Numbered from the stretch's first letter, positions 20,606 to 32,700 are shown. The stretch: 64,000 nucleotides of DNA from Ceratothoa steindachneri (GCA_963969495.1 OZ018333.1:88194508-88258507), one strand, 5' to 3'. A program made the numbers and translations. Notes: a model not told the origin generated them from the letters alone.

Positions 20606-21170
20606 TTAGAGTTAGTTAAGGAGATGGAGAGAACACCCTGACTACCTGGTGAGTCATCCAGTGTATGAACTGTGCAGAGAGAGAGGTAAAGTGCATGATG
20701 ATGAGATTCTATGTGATAGTATGGATCTGTCTGAGAAAGAGCTAGTCTTGGTCTCAAGGAGTCAAAAGTGTACAAAGAGGAGTGAAAGAAAGAATGAAAG
20801 TAGGTCTGAGCAGAGTCTATCTGGTATGAGGGAGCTAGAGAGAGATATTGAGTGTTTGCACAACAGGTGAGTGATTTGGCTGGTGTAAGTAGATGAGTGA
20901 GTGAGCTGCCTGTGGCTGATTTTCTGGTTTTGGGAACAGTATGAATGATAGTATATTTGTCCAGAGTGAACCTAGTGTGGCTGATTTTTCGAGTTTTATG
21001 AATGGTAATAGTAGGGGTGAGTTTGTTGTAGTGAATGAGTTAAACAGTGAAGTTAAATAATATTGTGTAAAGTGTCCATTGGAATTTAAATAGAAGCTGA
21101 ATAGTTATTCAGGTGAGTCTTAGTGTGAATAGGTGGGTGTGTATGAATGTCAGTGTGAGAATGTTTTAAG
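20606..21170 (+). other. Gypsy B 3' end: C-terminal extension and untranslated sequence
   Basis: A frame at 20649-20870 (MSHPVYELCRERGKVHDDEI) is charged and Ser-rich and probably continues the polyprotein after the integrase. Beyond it the sequence keeps the G/T-rich, GTGA-rich composition of the element but has many stops. No 3' LTR of family A/B and no clear polypurine tract precede copy C. Confidence 0.5.
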
Positions 21171-21751
21171 TGTGACAGCGATTGGGTGATTGAAAATGCC
21201 TTCTCCTTTCCAGCTTCTTGGTGCTGGCTTGGTGAGGTGGCAGCAGCTCAATTGGAGTCAGAGCCCTCCAACTTTCGTCATTGACCGGAACCACCGACTC
21301 ACCATTCTAGAGTACACAACATTTTGCATTTGCTGGAGCTAGAGTTCCAGTCCCTTAAGAAAAAAGAAACCCACTTTCCTCAAGAAAGTGGCCCACCTCC
21401 CTTCCCCTCCCTTCCCAAACCAGTAATAGCGCTCCCAGATCCGATACATTTTGGACAGACTCACATCTATGTGTGAAGCCCTAGATATTTATTTCTCTTT
21501 GCAAGTGGGGTTGTTGGCCAATCATATTGTAAGGCCACCTATATAGTGTGCACATAATTTTGAGTAGGTTATAAAGGTATATTTATTTTAAAGGTTTTGG
21601 GGCTGTGTTGTCGGTTTCACTTAGAAAATTGATTAGGTTTTAATAAATTTAGAAAATACTCTCTCTCCTCAATATCCTATCCTTGAACAACCCAGCAGAC
21701 TTTGTTGGGGTGGTGAAAAAAAATGGTGAGGAAGTTGACTCTGCTGCCACA
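21171..21751 (+). repeat. Gypsy C 5' LTR (probable)
   Basis: I place the LTR from TGTGACAGCGATTGGG to TCTGCTGCCACA because it starts TG, ends CA and is followed by a primer-binding site. Its sequence is unlike the A/B LTR. The right edge is well supported by the primer site; the left edge is a guess, since no second copy is in the window. Confidence 0.6.
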
Positions 21752-21776
21752 TATTTTTGGCACCTGAATAGGGACT
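21752..21776 (+). promoter_or_regulatory. Gypsy C primer-binding site
   Basis: TATTTTTGGCACCTGAATAG begins just after the LTR. TGGCACC..AATAGGG has the same layout as TGGCGCCCGAATAGG in copy B but differs at several bases, so C may use another tRNA or be a diverged version. Confidence 0.6.
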
Positions 21777-21828
21777 GCCTGGTGGTTTGAGGAAGGAGAG
21801 GAATGAGAGCCTGGGTTTTTTTTCTCTA

Positions 21829-23612
21829 ATGGAGGAGGAACAGATTGGGGCCATGGAGTTGGTGGAGTTGGAGATGAGAAGACTAAATGAGTTAGTGCAG
21901 CAGAGAGACAGAGAAAATGCGCAGTTGAGAGAGGAGAATGATAGTTTGAAGAAGAAAATGAGAGAGATGGAAGTGAAAATGGAAGAGAGTATTAAAGACA
22001 GTGAGGTGTGAATGGAGGAAAGATTGATACAAATGCTGAATGAGAAAATGGGAGAATCAGGTGCAATTCGTAGGGGGTGTGGCCTCGACTCCACTTGGAA
22101 TGGACATGATGGACAAAAAGAGATTGATAGATGTAAACGAACCCCCACAAATGACTAGGCACCCAGACCGACAGGAAAGAATCCGACTGGCTAGCATTGA
22201 CTCCTTGTATTTCAGCTTGAATGAAGGTATGAGTGAAAGTGAGAAAGAAGGGACTGATAGTGAAAGTGATGCTGAGATTCATCAGAGTATATTGATCAGA
22301 AAAGTGCCAAAGTTAAGTAAGTTTAGAGTGGAAGGAACAAAAAGATGTGAAAGTGTTTTTGAAAGAGTATGAAAGTTATTGTAAGGAAAACTTTGGAGAG
22401 AATAATAGGTTTTAGGTGAAAGAGTTGTGCAAGTTTCTGGATGGATGTATAATGATTTTTACCAGACGATTATGAATGTGGGTGAGCCTAAGTGCGAGGT
22501 TATGAAAGAGAGAATGATAGAGCAATGTAAGAAGATGAAGATAAGTGTGAACTATAAAAAAACAAATGGGTCTGAGGAAGCGAGAATTGCTAAGACTGAG
22601 GATGTGAATTCTAATGCGCATGGCATAGAATCCTTGGCGCGAATGAGATTTGGAGATGATGGAATAAATGGGAATAAGGAGCTGATGAAGTTTTTAAATC
22701 CGGTTCCAAATGAAGTGAGTGAGTATGTGATGTATAAGAGGAAAGAGAAGATGAAATGGGCTGGTGAAAGATTGCTATGGAAGGATGTACTAGAGATATT
22801 AGAAAACTGTGAATTTAAGGATTATGGAAGGGAGGCCTTGCTTCACACTGTGTGCAACTCAAGTAGAAATAAGTTGCCCCAGTCTTGTCGGGCAGCGCTG
22901 ATAGAGAACCCGATCAAGGTGATGACAAGATTTTGGGAGTTACTATAGACAGAATGAACAGCATAGTGTATGCTGGCCGTGAATCGAGAGGGAATAAAAG
23001 TAGGAGTGAGACTCGGAATGGTTGGGGTAGGGTTCAGAATGGTCGAAATAGTGGTCGCACGAATGGGAGGAATGACAGTAGATCTAGAGTGAATGAACCT
23101 AGCTGTCTGAGGTGCAAGAAAGTTGGGCATATAAGGGCTGACTGTCGCTGGTCACAAGGAAGTTGCTTTGGCTGTGGGCAAATGGAGCATTAAGGTGATG
23201 ACTTTTTTACAACCTCATATTCCTTTGTCATAATTTTTGTCATTAATAGGCAAAAGTTCATTCATTTGTGCTAGAGGAAATAATTTTTATAAAAAAAGTC
23301 ATCACCTTAAGCCATATAATAAAAGATTGTAGTCATGCGAGGGAAAGAGCGTGTTATGGATGTGGAAGAATGCACTTGGTACGAGATTGCACTGAAGGTG
23401 GTTGAGTGAATATGAGTGGACCTAGACTGTGTGGTGATTGTGGGCAGATAGGGCATTATGCCAGGATGTGTGCCAGTCCAAGAACTACCTGTGGTAAATG
23501 TGGAAGGATAGGTCATGCAACAAGGTTGTGTAGGAATGGTGATAGACGCATGAATGAAAGAATGGATGGGAACAATGTGAGTAATCAAGATAATACAACT
23601 CAGGGAAACTAA
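21829..23612 (+). pseudogene. Gypsy C gag with five zinc knuckles, split by a small transposon
   Basis: The frame opens MEEEQIGAMELVELEMRRLN with a strong coiled-coil-like charged segment to 22011, then moves frame several times. ILIRKVPKLSKFRVEG near 22290 equals ILIRKVPKIDRFRLHG in copy B gag, showing that the two families are related. The nucleocapsid part holds CLRCKKVGHIRADC, CFGCGQMEH (cut by the insertion at 23190-23310), CYGCGRMHLVRDC, CGDCGQIGHYARMC and CGKCGRIGHATRLC. Frameshifts and stops make it inactive. Confidence 0.85.
23190..23310. mobile_element. 121-bp inverted-repeat element (MITE-like) in Gypsy C zinc knuckle
   Basis: Both ends are the same in opposite orientation: TTAAGGTGATGACTTTTTTA on the left, TAAAAAAAGTCATCACCTTAA on the right (one T/A fewer on the left). 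The centre is AT-rich with no coding capacity. The insertion falls exactly between GQMEH and IIKDC of the second knuckle. The ends carry TTAA, which could be a TTAA target site of the piggyBac type or part of the inverted repeat; I cannot decide. Confidence 0.85.
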
Positions 23613-23653
23613 GGAATGAGAGGGTTCCTTCTGGGGAATTCTCTAGAGTGTAA

Positions 23654-24110
23654 GTGATGAATGTGAGAAAAGGATTGTCAAATCATGGAGTGAATTGGGA
23701 TCAGAGAGTAAATAGGTGTATGTGTGTTAAAATTAAGTGTGGAGAACAAGAAGTAAGTGCATCGATTGATACAGGATGTAAGGTGAATGTGGTGTACTAT
23801 GAAGCATTTATAGGAATGAAAGTAAATGAAGTTAAGGATCATGGATATCATTTGACTGGATTAGGTGAACAGGATGTGCTGATTGTTGCAAGGTTTAGAG
23901 AGAGTGTTTTGATTGCAGGTGTCCAAATGAATGAAGATGAATTTTGTGTAGTAGAAGGTGCAAACAAGAAGTATGACATGCTATTAGGTTATAAGTTTTT
24001 GAGAGCAAATGGAATCGTGGTTCACCCTGATGTAGAGATGATTGAATGTAAGAAGAATGGAAGTATGAAGTGTCAATGATATGTGGATCCAGATGGAAGT
24101 GTGAAAGTCA
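23654..24110 (+). pseudogene. Gypsy C aspartic protease
   Basis: VSASIDTGCKVNVVYYEAF carries the DTG active-site loop. YDMLLGYKFLRANGIVVHPD is the later LLG block and corresponds to VILGYDFRKMNRMVVHP in copy B. The domain is intact over about 110 residues, with a TGA at 24077-24079 after it. Its place between gag and RT is the normal Gypsy order. Confidence 0.85.
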
Positions 24111-24225
24111 ATATCATGAAACATTGAGTGTAAGGATCGGATGGAATTTGGATGTTGAGATAAGTGAGAATGATAGGAATATTTAAGTCTTGGATGGTAG
24201 TGCTGCGAACTATCGATTGAGGTGA

Positions 24226-24908
24226 GTCGTGCATGTGTTTGATGGTATAATTGATATGAAAAATCTGCGTGTCTGTATACAAGTTTGGCAGGATCTGCGA
24301 AGGAAGAGTCTTAGAGGAGTGCAAGTAGGAGATAAATTATGTGTGTTAAATAGTGGCGAACGCAAGGTGTTTTCCATGAGTGCAACGTTGAATGTTTGGA
24401 AGTATGAAGATTTGATTGAGCAAGTGAAATTGGAAAAAAAATTGAGTGAATATGAGAAGTAAAAAGTTTACAGGATCTTGTGGAATAGGAGAGGTGCCTT
24501 GAGTCAAGGGGATGAGGACTTTGGCAATGCTTGCTTGCCGGAGTTCAGAATAATTTTGAGCAATACGCCAATTTATCAAAGGCCTTGTCATTTCCCTCCC
24601 CCCGTGGCTCAGGAGATTGAAGAACAGCGTGAGGAATTAGAGAGAATTGGTGTGATTGAGCTAAGTGTAAGTGTCTGGAATAGTCTGATTGTATCTGTAC
24701 AAAAGCCAGATGGACGTTTGCGACTGTGTATTGACTATAGAAGAGTGAATGAACAAACATTGAAAGATAAGTTTCCTATGAGTGTTGTGTCTGAATGTGT
24801 GTACAGCATGTATGGAATGAAAGTATTTTCTAAGATGGATCTGGTGCATGGTTACTACCAGATGCCTGTGGATGAAGAGAGTAGGCCTATTAGAGCGTTC
24901 TCCACCTA
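24226..24908 (+). pseudogene. Gypsy C reverse transcriptase, cut off at its 3' end
   Basis: The frame from 24478 gives RIILSNTPIYQRPCHFPPPV, then SVQKPDGRLRLCIDYRRVNE, KMDLVHGYYQMPVDEESRPI and RAFST. At 24908 homology stops and AT-rich sequence begins. The catalytic FIDD block and everything beyond (RNase H, any OTU or second protease, integrase, 3' LTR) are missing. It is therefore unknown whether family C also has the extra domains of B. The upstream segment 24229-24462 corresponds to the linker between protease and RT. Confidence 0.85.
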
Positions 24909-25589
24909 AAGAGTTGTTAGAATAGATTAAATTTAAGAACTAACTACTATATAAAAGAATATTTACAATTGGAGCAACACCAGAGATTTGTTGGTCTTTA
25001 GACAAAATAGACCAAAGAGTGGAATGAATTTTTGAGGTTATTCAGTCCAAGACCTGACTGGAATCTTCTAAAGAAAATTTAATAATGAAATGGAGGCAAA
25101 GATTATAAATTTAATAATGTAAATCTATTGCGATAAATTATAATAAATTTAAAATGGAATTAGGCTTATTGATTTACAACAGAAAACTTCATGAAGAGGT
25201 GAAGAAACCTTGGTCTTGCACAGAAACATAGTCAACAAAATTTAACTAAATTAAGAGTTATCACAAGTTTAAATAATCTAATTTTTTTAACAGGTAAATA
25301 ATAAAATAGATAAGTTCAAAATTAGCAAATACCTCACCACTTTTGGGGGTCTCTACAGATTTAAATCTTAATTCAAGGCATTTAACATATAAAAGTTGAT
25401 TACCAAAAAATTTCCAGTTTGGGATGCTTTAATACAATCAAAGGTAATTATCAGATATCTTCTTTGAAACTAAAGAAACTTATTTAATTAAAAATATTCT
25501 AACAATAATCTAATCTAAATATTTAAAAGAAAAAATTAAAAGAAATGAATAGGTAATTACATAGAACAAAAGAAAGTGAATATATTACA
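24909..25589. other. AT-rich sequence, no gene seen
   Basis: Composition changes abruptly from the G/T-rich element to AT-rich DNA at 24909. I found no coding motif or repeat partner in the window. Confidence 0.5.
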
Positions 25590-27480
25590 GCGTACCAGGA
25601 CCAAGTCCTTAGCTTCCTGAAATGAGAGATGAAATGAAATCCTGGGCCTGGACAGCCATGATTTCATTATCAAGGTGATAAGCACCACATTGCTTTGAAG
25701 AAGTGGGTTGTGGATCTCTGCAATTGACACACTTGGCCACACATGATTTGGACTTATCGTATGCAGCCTTGGAGCAGTAGTAGCACCTCTGCGTCAGTTG
25801 CACAAATGCCTTCATGCAATATCGACACTAACCAGCACACACCAACTCAGGGAGCTTGCCCCAGTTGAATGTGACAAGGAGTGTAGAGTTGAATTTTGAG
25901 GCCAATCCCTGTTTTCTCAACACATTTGCCAGAAAGCTCCTATCTTGGAAACAGGTCAATTTCAGCTTTCTAGCAATCACGCTAGCCAGAGCTACCCTCT
26001 AATGGATCGTGTTGCCCTTAGCCAACATGCTCCCTTTAGTGGAACAAATAATGGGAAACCTTTGAAGCCAGCAGGCTAAAAAATCCCAGGTAATATTTGA
26101 ATGAGGGGCCTTGATGTAATCGAGGCTCCACTCCCCGCAGGGGCCCTGTGCATCCCTGCAGCTCCCAGAGACTGAGTGGAGCCCCCTCCCCTCTTTTTTG
26201 TTTTATCTTGCTTCGTTTATTTTTACAAGAGGGTGGGAAATAAACCCACTTCTCCGCTCCACTGCATGAGCCCCCAGGCCAGATGGGCCAGTCTCAGCAA
26301 AATCCTTCTCTGAAATGGAGGTGTTGGGTGTCATAGAGGTACTAGCCTGTGGAGGAGATCCCTCCTCTCATTGTGAGGCCTACAGCGCCTGCGCCATCTG
26401 AGGTGAAGCTTTCACAGGGGTGGACTCGGGTTCTGTGGTTGGCACCAAGCCCATGTTCGACGACATGAAAGATCCTACCATCTGGGGTTGGGTCACCCCA
26501 GGGACCATGACCGTCCCTTCCAAGACATCACATGTCCCCTTTGAGGTACCTTTTGTCATATTCTAGGCATCAGTTATGGAAGAGAGAGGGGCACATACAG
26601 TGACCCCCTGTAAGCTCAAAATGCATGACAGCAGGACTTTGTAAGGCACGGACAGTCAGGCCGTCATCCCTCGCCCACCTAAGGGGGTTGGCCTTATTGA
26701 GCCACTCCCACCGGGAGCAGTCAAATATGTGCTGCTGGTGTGCTTTCTTGGAAATCCCATGGGAAAGTAAAGGGAAAACTGTGGCTGTAAAGAGGGATAC
26801 ACCCAAGGACGACTCCAGAGAAGTGGGTAAAGGGGAGTCCCATGTACCAGTATGCATAGGAGAGGAGTAAGCCTCCTCTCTAGTGATGAGTTTTGGAGGA
26901 TCCCATGCAAAAGCACGGGAGTGAGGACCTCCATTATTTTCAGTGGAGCTGCCCAAAGGTGGCTCTGGTGATGGTAGAGGGGAAGTATTAAAACTTTCAT
27001 ATATGGGCACGGTGACCCTATTTTTAGCACAAGACGTTATTCACCTCATGCATTAGCCACTCTGGGAAGAGTGAACACAGAGCTGGCAAAACCAGATGCC
27101 ACCATTTGAGATAAATCCTCCCACCTAGTGGCATGGCAGCCCATTGGCAGGCCAACTCCACCTTAGGCTTGGTGTAGAATGGATAAACAGTGAAGGAGAA
27201 AGAAAGGGGATGTGAGAAAGGCAAGGGTGAGAGGGTGTGGTCCCCTCCCTATAACCCATGATCAGGAATGGTTGGGTGATACGAAGCTGGTCAGCATCTA
27301 CCCTCTGAAATTAGAGACCAACCAGAGAAAGTTGTGGGAGAGGTTGAATGAAAAGTGAGCAGGCAGGGTAAAAAGACAAGAGTGTCAGAAAAGAGAAGGG
27401 GATAAAGTGGGCTGGACAAGGCACTGAGGAGTCCCATCAGCACAGCCGCCCAGAAAGCAAATCTCCATGCCATTTATGGG
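25590..27480 (-). pseudogene. Family J copy c: ORF1 and 5' region
   Basis: On the minus strand, the lower part (25609-25815) has CYYCSKAAYDKSKSCVAKC, the CVNC knuckle and QCGAYHLDNEIMAVQAQDF, the ORF1 zinc-knuckle end, as in copy b (KCVNCGEQCGAYLPEKEI). The middle (25850-26110) aligns with 6290-6690. The upper part (26110-27480) aligns in patches with 6700-7590, the 5' region. ORF2 is absent: the copy ends at about 25590. A frame at 26570-27010 (MPIYESFNTSPLPSPEPPLG) is Pro/Ser-rich and may be an ORF1 N-terminus, but copy b does not keep it open. Confidence 0.65.
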
Positions 27481-27883
27481 ATATGAGTGAAATCCCCCCA
27501 CAATTAGTTGGGAGCATGGGGGAGAAGCCCTTCATTGCAAAAGTACCTAAAAACCCCCTAATTTTTACCAGAAATAGCATAAAGTAGTAGGCACTATCGT
27601 CGTCTTAAAACACCAACTCAAAACAATGAAATGAGGCAAAATAGTAGATAGAAAAATAGACCCCCAAAATCCTCTACTGCAATATTAACAGTCACTATAA
27701 ACACTTGTGATTGGTCAATTACAGTACTTAATACAGCTCATTAATTGGCCAGTGGGATAGCTAAAAGACAGTAACAAAATAGCAAAATCATCGACCTTAA
27801 TCTTAACAATTACCTTTTTTCTTTTCTACAAACTATTTCTTTTTATCATTGCAAAACAATCCGTCCTAATAGACTAAGGTGCT
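27481..27883. other. AT-rich spacer between head-to-head family J copies
   Basis: No gene is visible. Copy c reads leftward from the left edge and copy d reads rightward from the right edge, so this spacer separates two divergent insertions. Confidence 0.5.
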
Positions 27884-29335
27884 CCTCTCCCGCTGCGGGT
27901 ACGGACGGGTCTGCTGCCGCTTTGGCAAACGATGAAGCTAAGGTCGGTACGTCCGGCCCCGTTGCTCTCCCGTGTGTTGAGTTCCAAACAAAGACCCAGA
28001 ACTGTGCAGGGCAGAGCCTCGATTGCGTCGGCCCCATCATTCAGAGGCTACTTGGTGTTTTCGAGACCACTTAATTCAAATGCTTCCTTGTTATTCGCTC
28101 CAGGGATGGCAGCATGTTGGCTAAGGGCAACATGATCCATCAGAGCAGATCTCTAGCCGGTGTGATTGGTAGAGAGCCGAAGGCCACCTGTTTCTCGCAC
28201 TGAAGGCTTTTGGCGAAGGCGTAGAATACCTCTGAGGCGGCAGTGATTAGTGTCCTTCGGACACTTGATGGCACGCCTGTGAGTGTGACGCCGCACTCTA
28301 CCATGAACTTCGTGAAAGGAGTAGTTTATGCGAGGGAACCCGTGATTATTCCATAGATGACATCACCTTAAAGCTGACCGACCATGGTGATGGTCAAGGT
28401 GAACGCCTGCCATATTCTAAGCCATTTTGGTTTAGGCCTAGGAAACTCCTTCAAGAGCTCTGTGTAGCTCTCGGGGCGGTGGCTCCACCTGAGTCTGCCC
28501 ATAACGCCACCCTGGAGGATACCCCACCTTTGACTATTTGTCGCCACGCCTTTCTCTTAAAGCTTCTACAGCGCCGGGAGTATTACGTTCGGCCTTTTTT
28601 GGATCACACTCCGTCTCACATTGTAACCGTGCCGTTATATATATGGATGTATCCAAGTCCCAGGAGAAGGTCTGTCTGCACGCCGTATCCCCTGTTTATG
28701 AAGTCACCATGGCTTTGCCAGGCACCCCGTTTTTCTACACGGCGAGCTGATTGCAATGCATCGTGCCTGGTTCAGAAACGGTATTGTGATCTATAGCGAC
28801 TCAAAATCGTCTTGAGTGATTTCGTGGCATTGAAATCGGTGACGGTGGCGTCACGCGATATCCTTAACGCCACCGTTTTAGCGAACCAGGCCGATTTCGA
28901 GATTATCTTCTGAGTTTCTTGAAATGTGGGAATGAGGATGCCAGAGAATCCGCGAGAACTGGGCAACCGGACCAGCGTTTCGCTCTTCCTCACACCGATT
29001 AAATAGCAAGAGTCAGGGCAGCCTTCCGGGCTCGTAGGCAAATAAGAGGGGAGAAGGCTGAGGTGAACTTAGAGTTGCGCGCAACTTCCCATGCACTTTA
29101 AGCCCCTATTTTGGGACGGCTTCACATTGCTTTGTGTTGTCTCTGAATTGGACGCATCGCCATTTGATGGCGCGCTCGTCTGTACCTTATTGCGACGACT
29201 ACGTTGTTCCCCAGACTGCCTCCTCCCTCTCTGGGATCTTTTCTTCAGGGGTTGTTCCCAGAGAGGCTCTGGCCTTCTCGTGGCGAGGGGGGAGGGGTCA
29301 GCCCTGGGCCCCCTAGGGGCCCATGGTGCTGCCAA
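27884..29335 (+). pseudogene. Family J copy d: ORF1 joined to RNase H by a large internal deletion
   Basis: 27884-28440 is ORF1 (GTPVSVTPHSTMNFVKGVVY, as in copy b). At about 28430 it passes straight into the RT-RNase H linker and RNase H (28440-29040), with AVIYMDVSKSQEK, then ELIAMHRAWFRNGIVIYSDS after a stop. The tail ends with a Cys/His segment near 29130-29230 (HLMARSSVPYCDDYVVPQTA). Endonuclease and RT, about 3 kb, are missing between them. Many stops. A similar but different deletion occurs in copy h. Confidence 0.75.
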
Positions 29336-29743
29336 CAAGACTTTTAACATACCCCTCTTTCCATCTCTATTACGCTCTTCCACTGCCCTCTATTTCCCCA
29401 TCTTCCTTCACCTATCTAGTGGTCCTTATCAATACCCGACCTCTGCTCGTTTAATAGATTGATTCTGAATTGTTCTTTCATGAAGGTGAAAGAGGCTGAG
29501 CATCTCCACCGCCTTCGTCTACCGAATGTCCAAGGAGAAACCCATCGTTGGCCCCTTTTCTCCGTGCGTAGGAGAACTCGGGCAGCCTCTTAGGGTTATA
29601 AAGATGGTGTGGTGTATCCGTATCTATTCTCCAAGAGGACATACCGGACGTAACTGATTGATAGTTGCAGTAGTGCCGGGCCCTTGTAGGCCTCCATGGT
29701 GGAGAGCCCCGAGGTAGAATGCGAAGTTTTTTTTCTTTTTGCA
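29336..29743. other. Junction of copies d and e, possible 5' UTR of copy e
   Basis: Pyrimidine-rich near 29340-29460, then sequence without a clear frame. Family J 5' UTR is the best guess for the part just before 29744, since the ORF1 that follows is in good condition. Confidence 0.4.
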
Positions 29744-31228
29744 ATGGCTAGCCATAAACAAAAGACCTCCCCTTCTCGTAAGGGTTCTCGTGCTAAACGT
29801 TCCTTAGCTTTCCTTTCAGCCTTTCCTCGGTCGTTGGACCCCTATTCCAACGAAGTAGACCCAGATCTTGATTATCCTCGCTTTCTTGTCATAAATTCAT
29901 CATCTGATATCCCACTTGCAAAAGTCGATGTGTTTGACGTCAATGAATCTTTTGAGTCCCGCTGTGGTGAACCCCGCCGGATGTGGTCAAGAGGAAGTGG
30001 TGATGTCGTAGTCGAGGTGTCATCCCACTCTCAACACAACCTTGTGCGAAATCTATCTTCGATAGCTGAAATTCCAATAACTGTCTCGCCCCATCCGCGT
30101 CTGAATTTCGTCAAAGGTGTCGTCCGTTCAAACGAACTAAAGGACTACGACCCCACCCGCCTTCAGAGTAAGCTCAGTACCCAACGTGTGACACACGTAC
30201 ACAGGGTAACTAAAACATTAGGCTCCACTAAAGTTCCAACCGCCACACTGATTTTAACATTTGAACGACAAGAACTGCCGCAGTATATTAAAGCTGGGTA
30301 CCTTCGTGTCCCGGTAAGTCCCTACATCGAACTACCGTGACGCTGCTTCAATTGCAATCAATTTGGACATGTTGGCCGAGCTTGTCGGCACCCTCGCTCC
30401 TGCGTGAATTGTAGCTCTGACTACCATGGCCCCGAATGCACCAAACGCCCCACTGTGCCAACTGCGGAGGTACCCACATTGCTGCGTCGAAACTCTGCTC
30501 TATATTTTTATATGAAAAGGAAGTTCTCGCTTTGCGCGACTCCCTACGTCTAGATATAAGAGAGGCCCGCCAGCGTGCCCGAGCACAAACCTCGCCACTC
30601 GGCTGGCTCTTCTCTGACGTTTTACGTGATGCTGGACGAAACCGACCATCACGCGCGAGTTCCGACCAGCCTGAAGCACTTCACCCTAGATCTACTCACA
30701 GCGTCGAAAATATTCAGAATATGCAGTCGAAGCATCGCTCTCATACCGAGATAATTAATGTAGCTCCCCTCTCTCCAGCAGCTCTAGCTGGGAGAGACGC
30801 TTGAAGACATCAGGCGCTATTTGAAAGAATCCTCAACATCGACCAGTGAAGGTTCATCCACCCGGCCACGAGACTCAAAGCCCAGTGGTAAGAGAAAGGA
30901 TTCCTCACCTGGGTCATCGACCACCAATAAGCGGGCAGCCTCTGGAGCTGACTCGGCCGAACCCCGAGAATCTCTAATGGACTCCTCCCCTATGGTTGAA
31001 CATTCTCTGCCCTTAAGTCCGTCTCGCCCTTCACAGGACGTAGGCCCCATCCTGATCCAAACGATGGCAGAAATACACCCAGCTCCACACACCTCGCTCA
31101 GATCACCTGTTCGTCCCGCTCACCCTTCAAACCAAGATCCGATGGAAGCAGTTGATACTCCAACATCACCAACTGCGGTGGTTGGACCAACTCCTCAGAC
31201 ACCTAAAGTACCCTCGACCCATGGATAA
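29744..31228 (+). pseudogene. Family J copy e: ORF1 with three zinc knuckles
   Basis: I start it at MASHKQKTSPSRKG (29744) rather than the upstream ATG at 29696, because the basic start is typical and the upstream residues look random. LNFVKGVVRSNELKDYDPTR and an RRM-like stretch (TATLILTFERQELPQYIKAG) follow. A TGA at 30338 precedes CFNCNQFGHVGRACRHP, CVNCSSDYHGPEC and CANCGGTHIAASKLC, the last in a shifted frame. The C-terminal part (30821-31228) is Ser/Pro-rich. Only one stop and about two frame changes in roughly 490 codons: a comparatively young copy. Confidence 0.8.
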
Positions 31229-31479
31229 CGGATCTACCGTCCAATAATCTCTTCTTGATCTTCCTTTTTCGCCAGATTGCGAGCCCGAATTACAATCAAG
31301 GGCCTCGGTCAGTTCTCCAAAACCCACGAAAAAAACCTCAGTTACCGCTCCATCTAGGATTTCTGCCCCTGCAAAAGCAGGCTCCTCAAAATCAGCTCTC
31401 CGTCTCCGAAGCTCTTTGGGACGAACCTCAAATACAATATCGGCCTCAAAAGAGAAAAAGCTATCCACAGTGGTATCTA

Positions 31480-32700
31480 ATCGTCACACATAATATCTTC
31501 CATTTTACAATGGAATTGTCAAGGAGTTCTTCCAAAGTGGGAAGAACTCAAAATTCTTTTGACGACTATCCACCCCGCTGTTATTTGTCTCCAGGAGAAT
31601 AAACTGGGTATACGGCCCTTTCCGCCGGTACCCGGTTTTCTCACTTTCAACTTTATTGCTCCTGCTGGAAGCCCCTCTCATGGAGGAGGGTCAATCATGG
31701 TATCTTCATCCTACCATGTTTCTCCCATCTCCCTACATACTACCCTCCAAGCTGTTGCTGTGAGGGTTTTTCTTACTAAGCTTTTTACCGTTTGCTCTAT
31801 TTACCTACCCCCTTGTTTATCATTGTCAAGACCCGACCTTTTAGAACTTATAGACCAGTTGCCCTCCCTATTCTTATTACTAGGAGATTTTAACGCCCCT
31901 CACCCATACTGTGCTGACATCACTCGAAATGCCAAAGGCAGTGTTTTAGAGTCTCTTTTATTATCTGACCTTCTTTGTGTTTTAAATACTGGCGATTTTA
32001 CCTCTTATCATGTCCAGACGGACTCTTTTAGCTGTGTTGACCTGTCTGTTTGTTCCCCTGATTGCTTCACGGAATTTCGATGGTCAATTCTTGACAATCT
32101 CCATGGGAGTGACCACTTCCCTATTGTCTTGTTGGCCCTTCAAGTTAGCCCTCATACAACCATGCCCCTTAAGTGGGACTTTGGTCATGCAGATTGGGAA
32201 GGTTTTCAAGAGGCGTCCTTCACAAATGCATCTTTGGGGACCTTCAATGAAGTGGACGCGGCAGTAAAATACTTTACATCGACTATCTACAATGCAGCAA
32301 CACAAACCATCCCATGGAGGCGACCTGTCACGGGCTGCTCAACCGTGCCCTGGTGGACTTCGACGTGTGCAACAGCTATCAAAAATTACAAGTTAGCCCA
32401 TGCGCGATTCCGAAAGAAGCCAACTTTGTGCAACAAGGTCGACCGAAACCGAGCTCGTGCGCTTCGCCAAAGAACCCTTCGTCAAGCTCGCCGAAATTCT
32501 TGGCGCAGATACGTTTCATCGATCTCCTCTCTGACACCTACTGCTAAGATCTGGAAGAGGATTAAAAAGATCAGGGGCCGTTATGCTAATCATCATACCC
32601 CCACACTCAACTTAGACGGTTCCTTGGAGAATGACGGCCTGGCGGTCAGCAATGCTTTTGCTGACCATTCGCGCCGTCAGCAGTGTCAGCCGTTACGATA
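31480..32700 (+). pseudogene. Family J copy e: endonuclease and linker
   Basis: From about 31480 the frame reads ILQWNCQGVLPKWEELKILL, the usual first block of such endonucleases (QWN.QG), then VICLQENKLG (the catalytic Glu), SLFLLLGDFNAPHPY and LDNLHGSDHFPIVLL. All catalytic blocks (N, E, D.N, SDH) are intact. The domain nicks DNA to prime reverse transcription. The frame breaks at about 32660-32700 before RT. The linker has VPWWTSTCATAIKNYKLA and IWKRIKKIRGRY, as in copies b and g. Confidence 0.85.

Larger units (their letters stand above)
14473..21170 (+). mobile_element. Gypsy B internal region: gag, PR, RT, RNase H, OTU, second PR, IN
   Basis: About 6.7 kb of one-direction coding sequence follows LTR B. 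By motif, the domain order is gag with five zinc knuckles, aspartic protease 1, reverse transcriptase, RNase H, an OTU-like domain, aspartic protease 2, integrase zinc finger, a truncated integrase core, and an integrase C-terminal segment. Stops and frameshifts occur in most parts. No 3' LTR of the TGTGGTGG type follows; copy C begins instead at about 21171. The extra OTU and second protease domains are not part of the usual Gypsy plan. Confidence 0.8.

Noticed and set aside
20606..21170. Envelope-like gene after Gypsy B integrase
   Set aside because: No signal peptide, transmembrane segment or glycoprotein-like pattern is visible; only a short charged frame and many stops.
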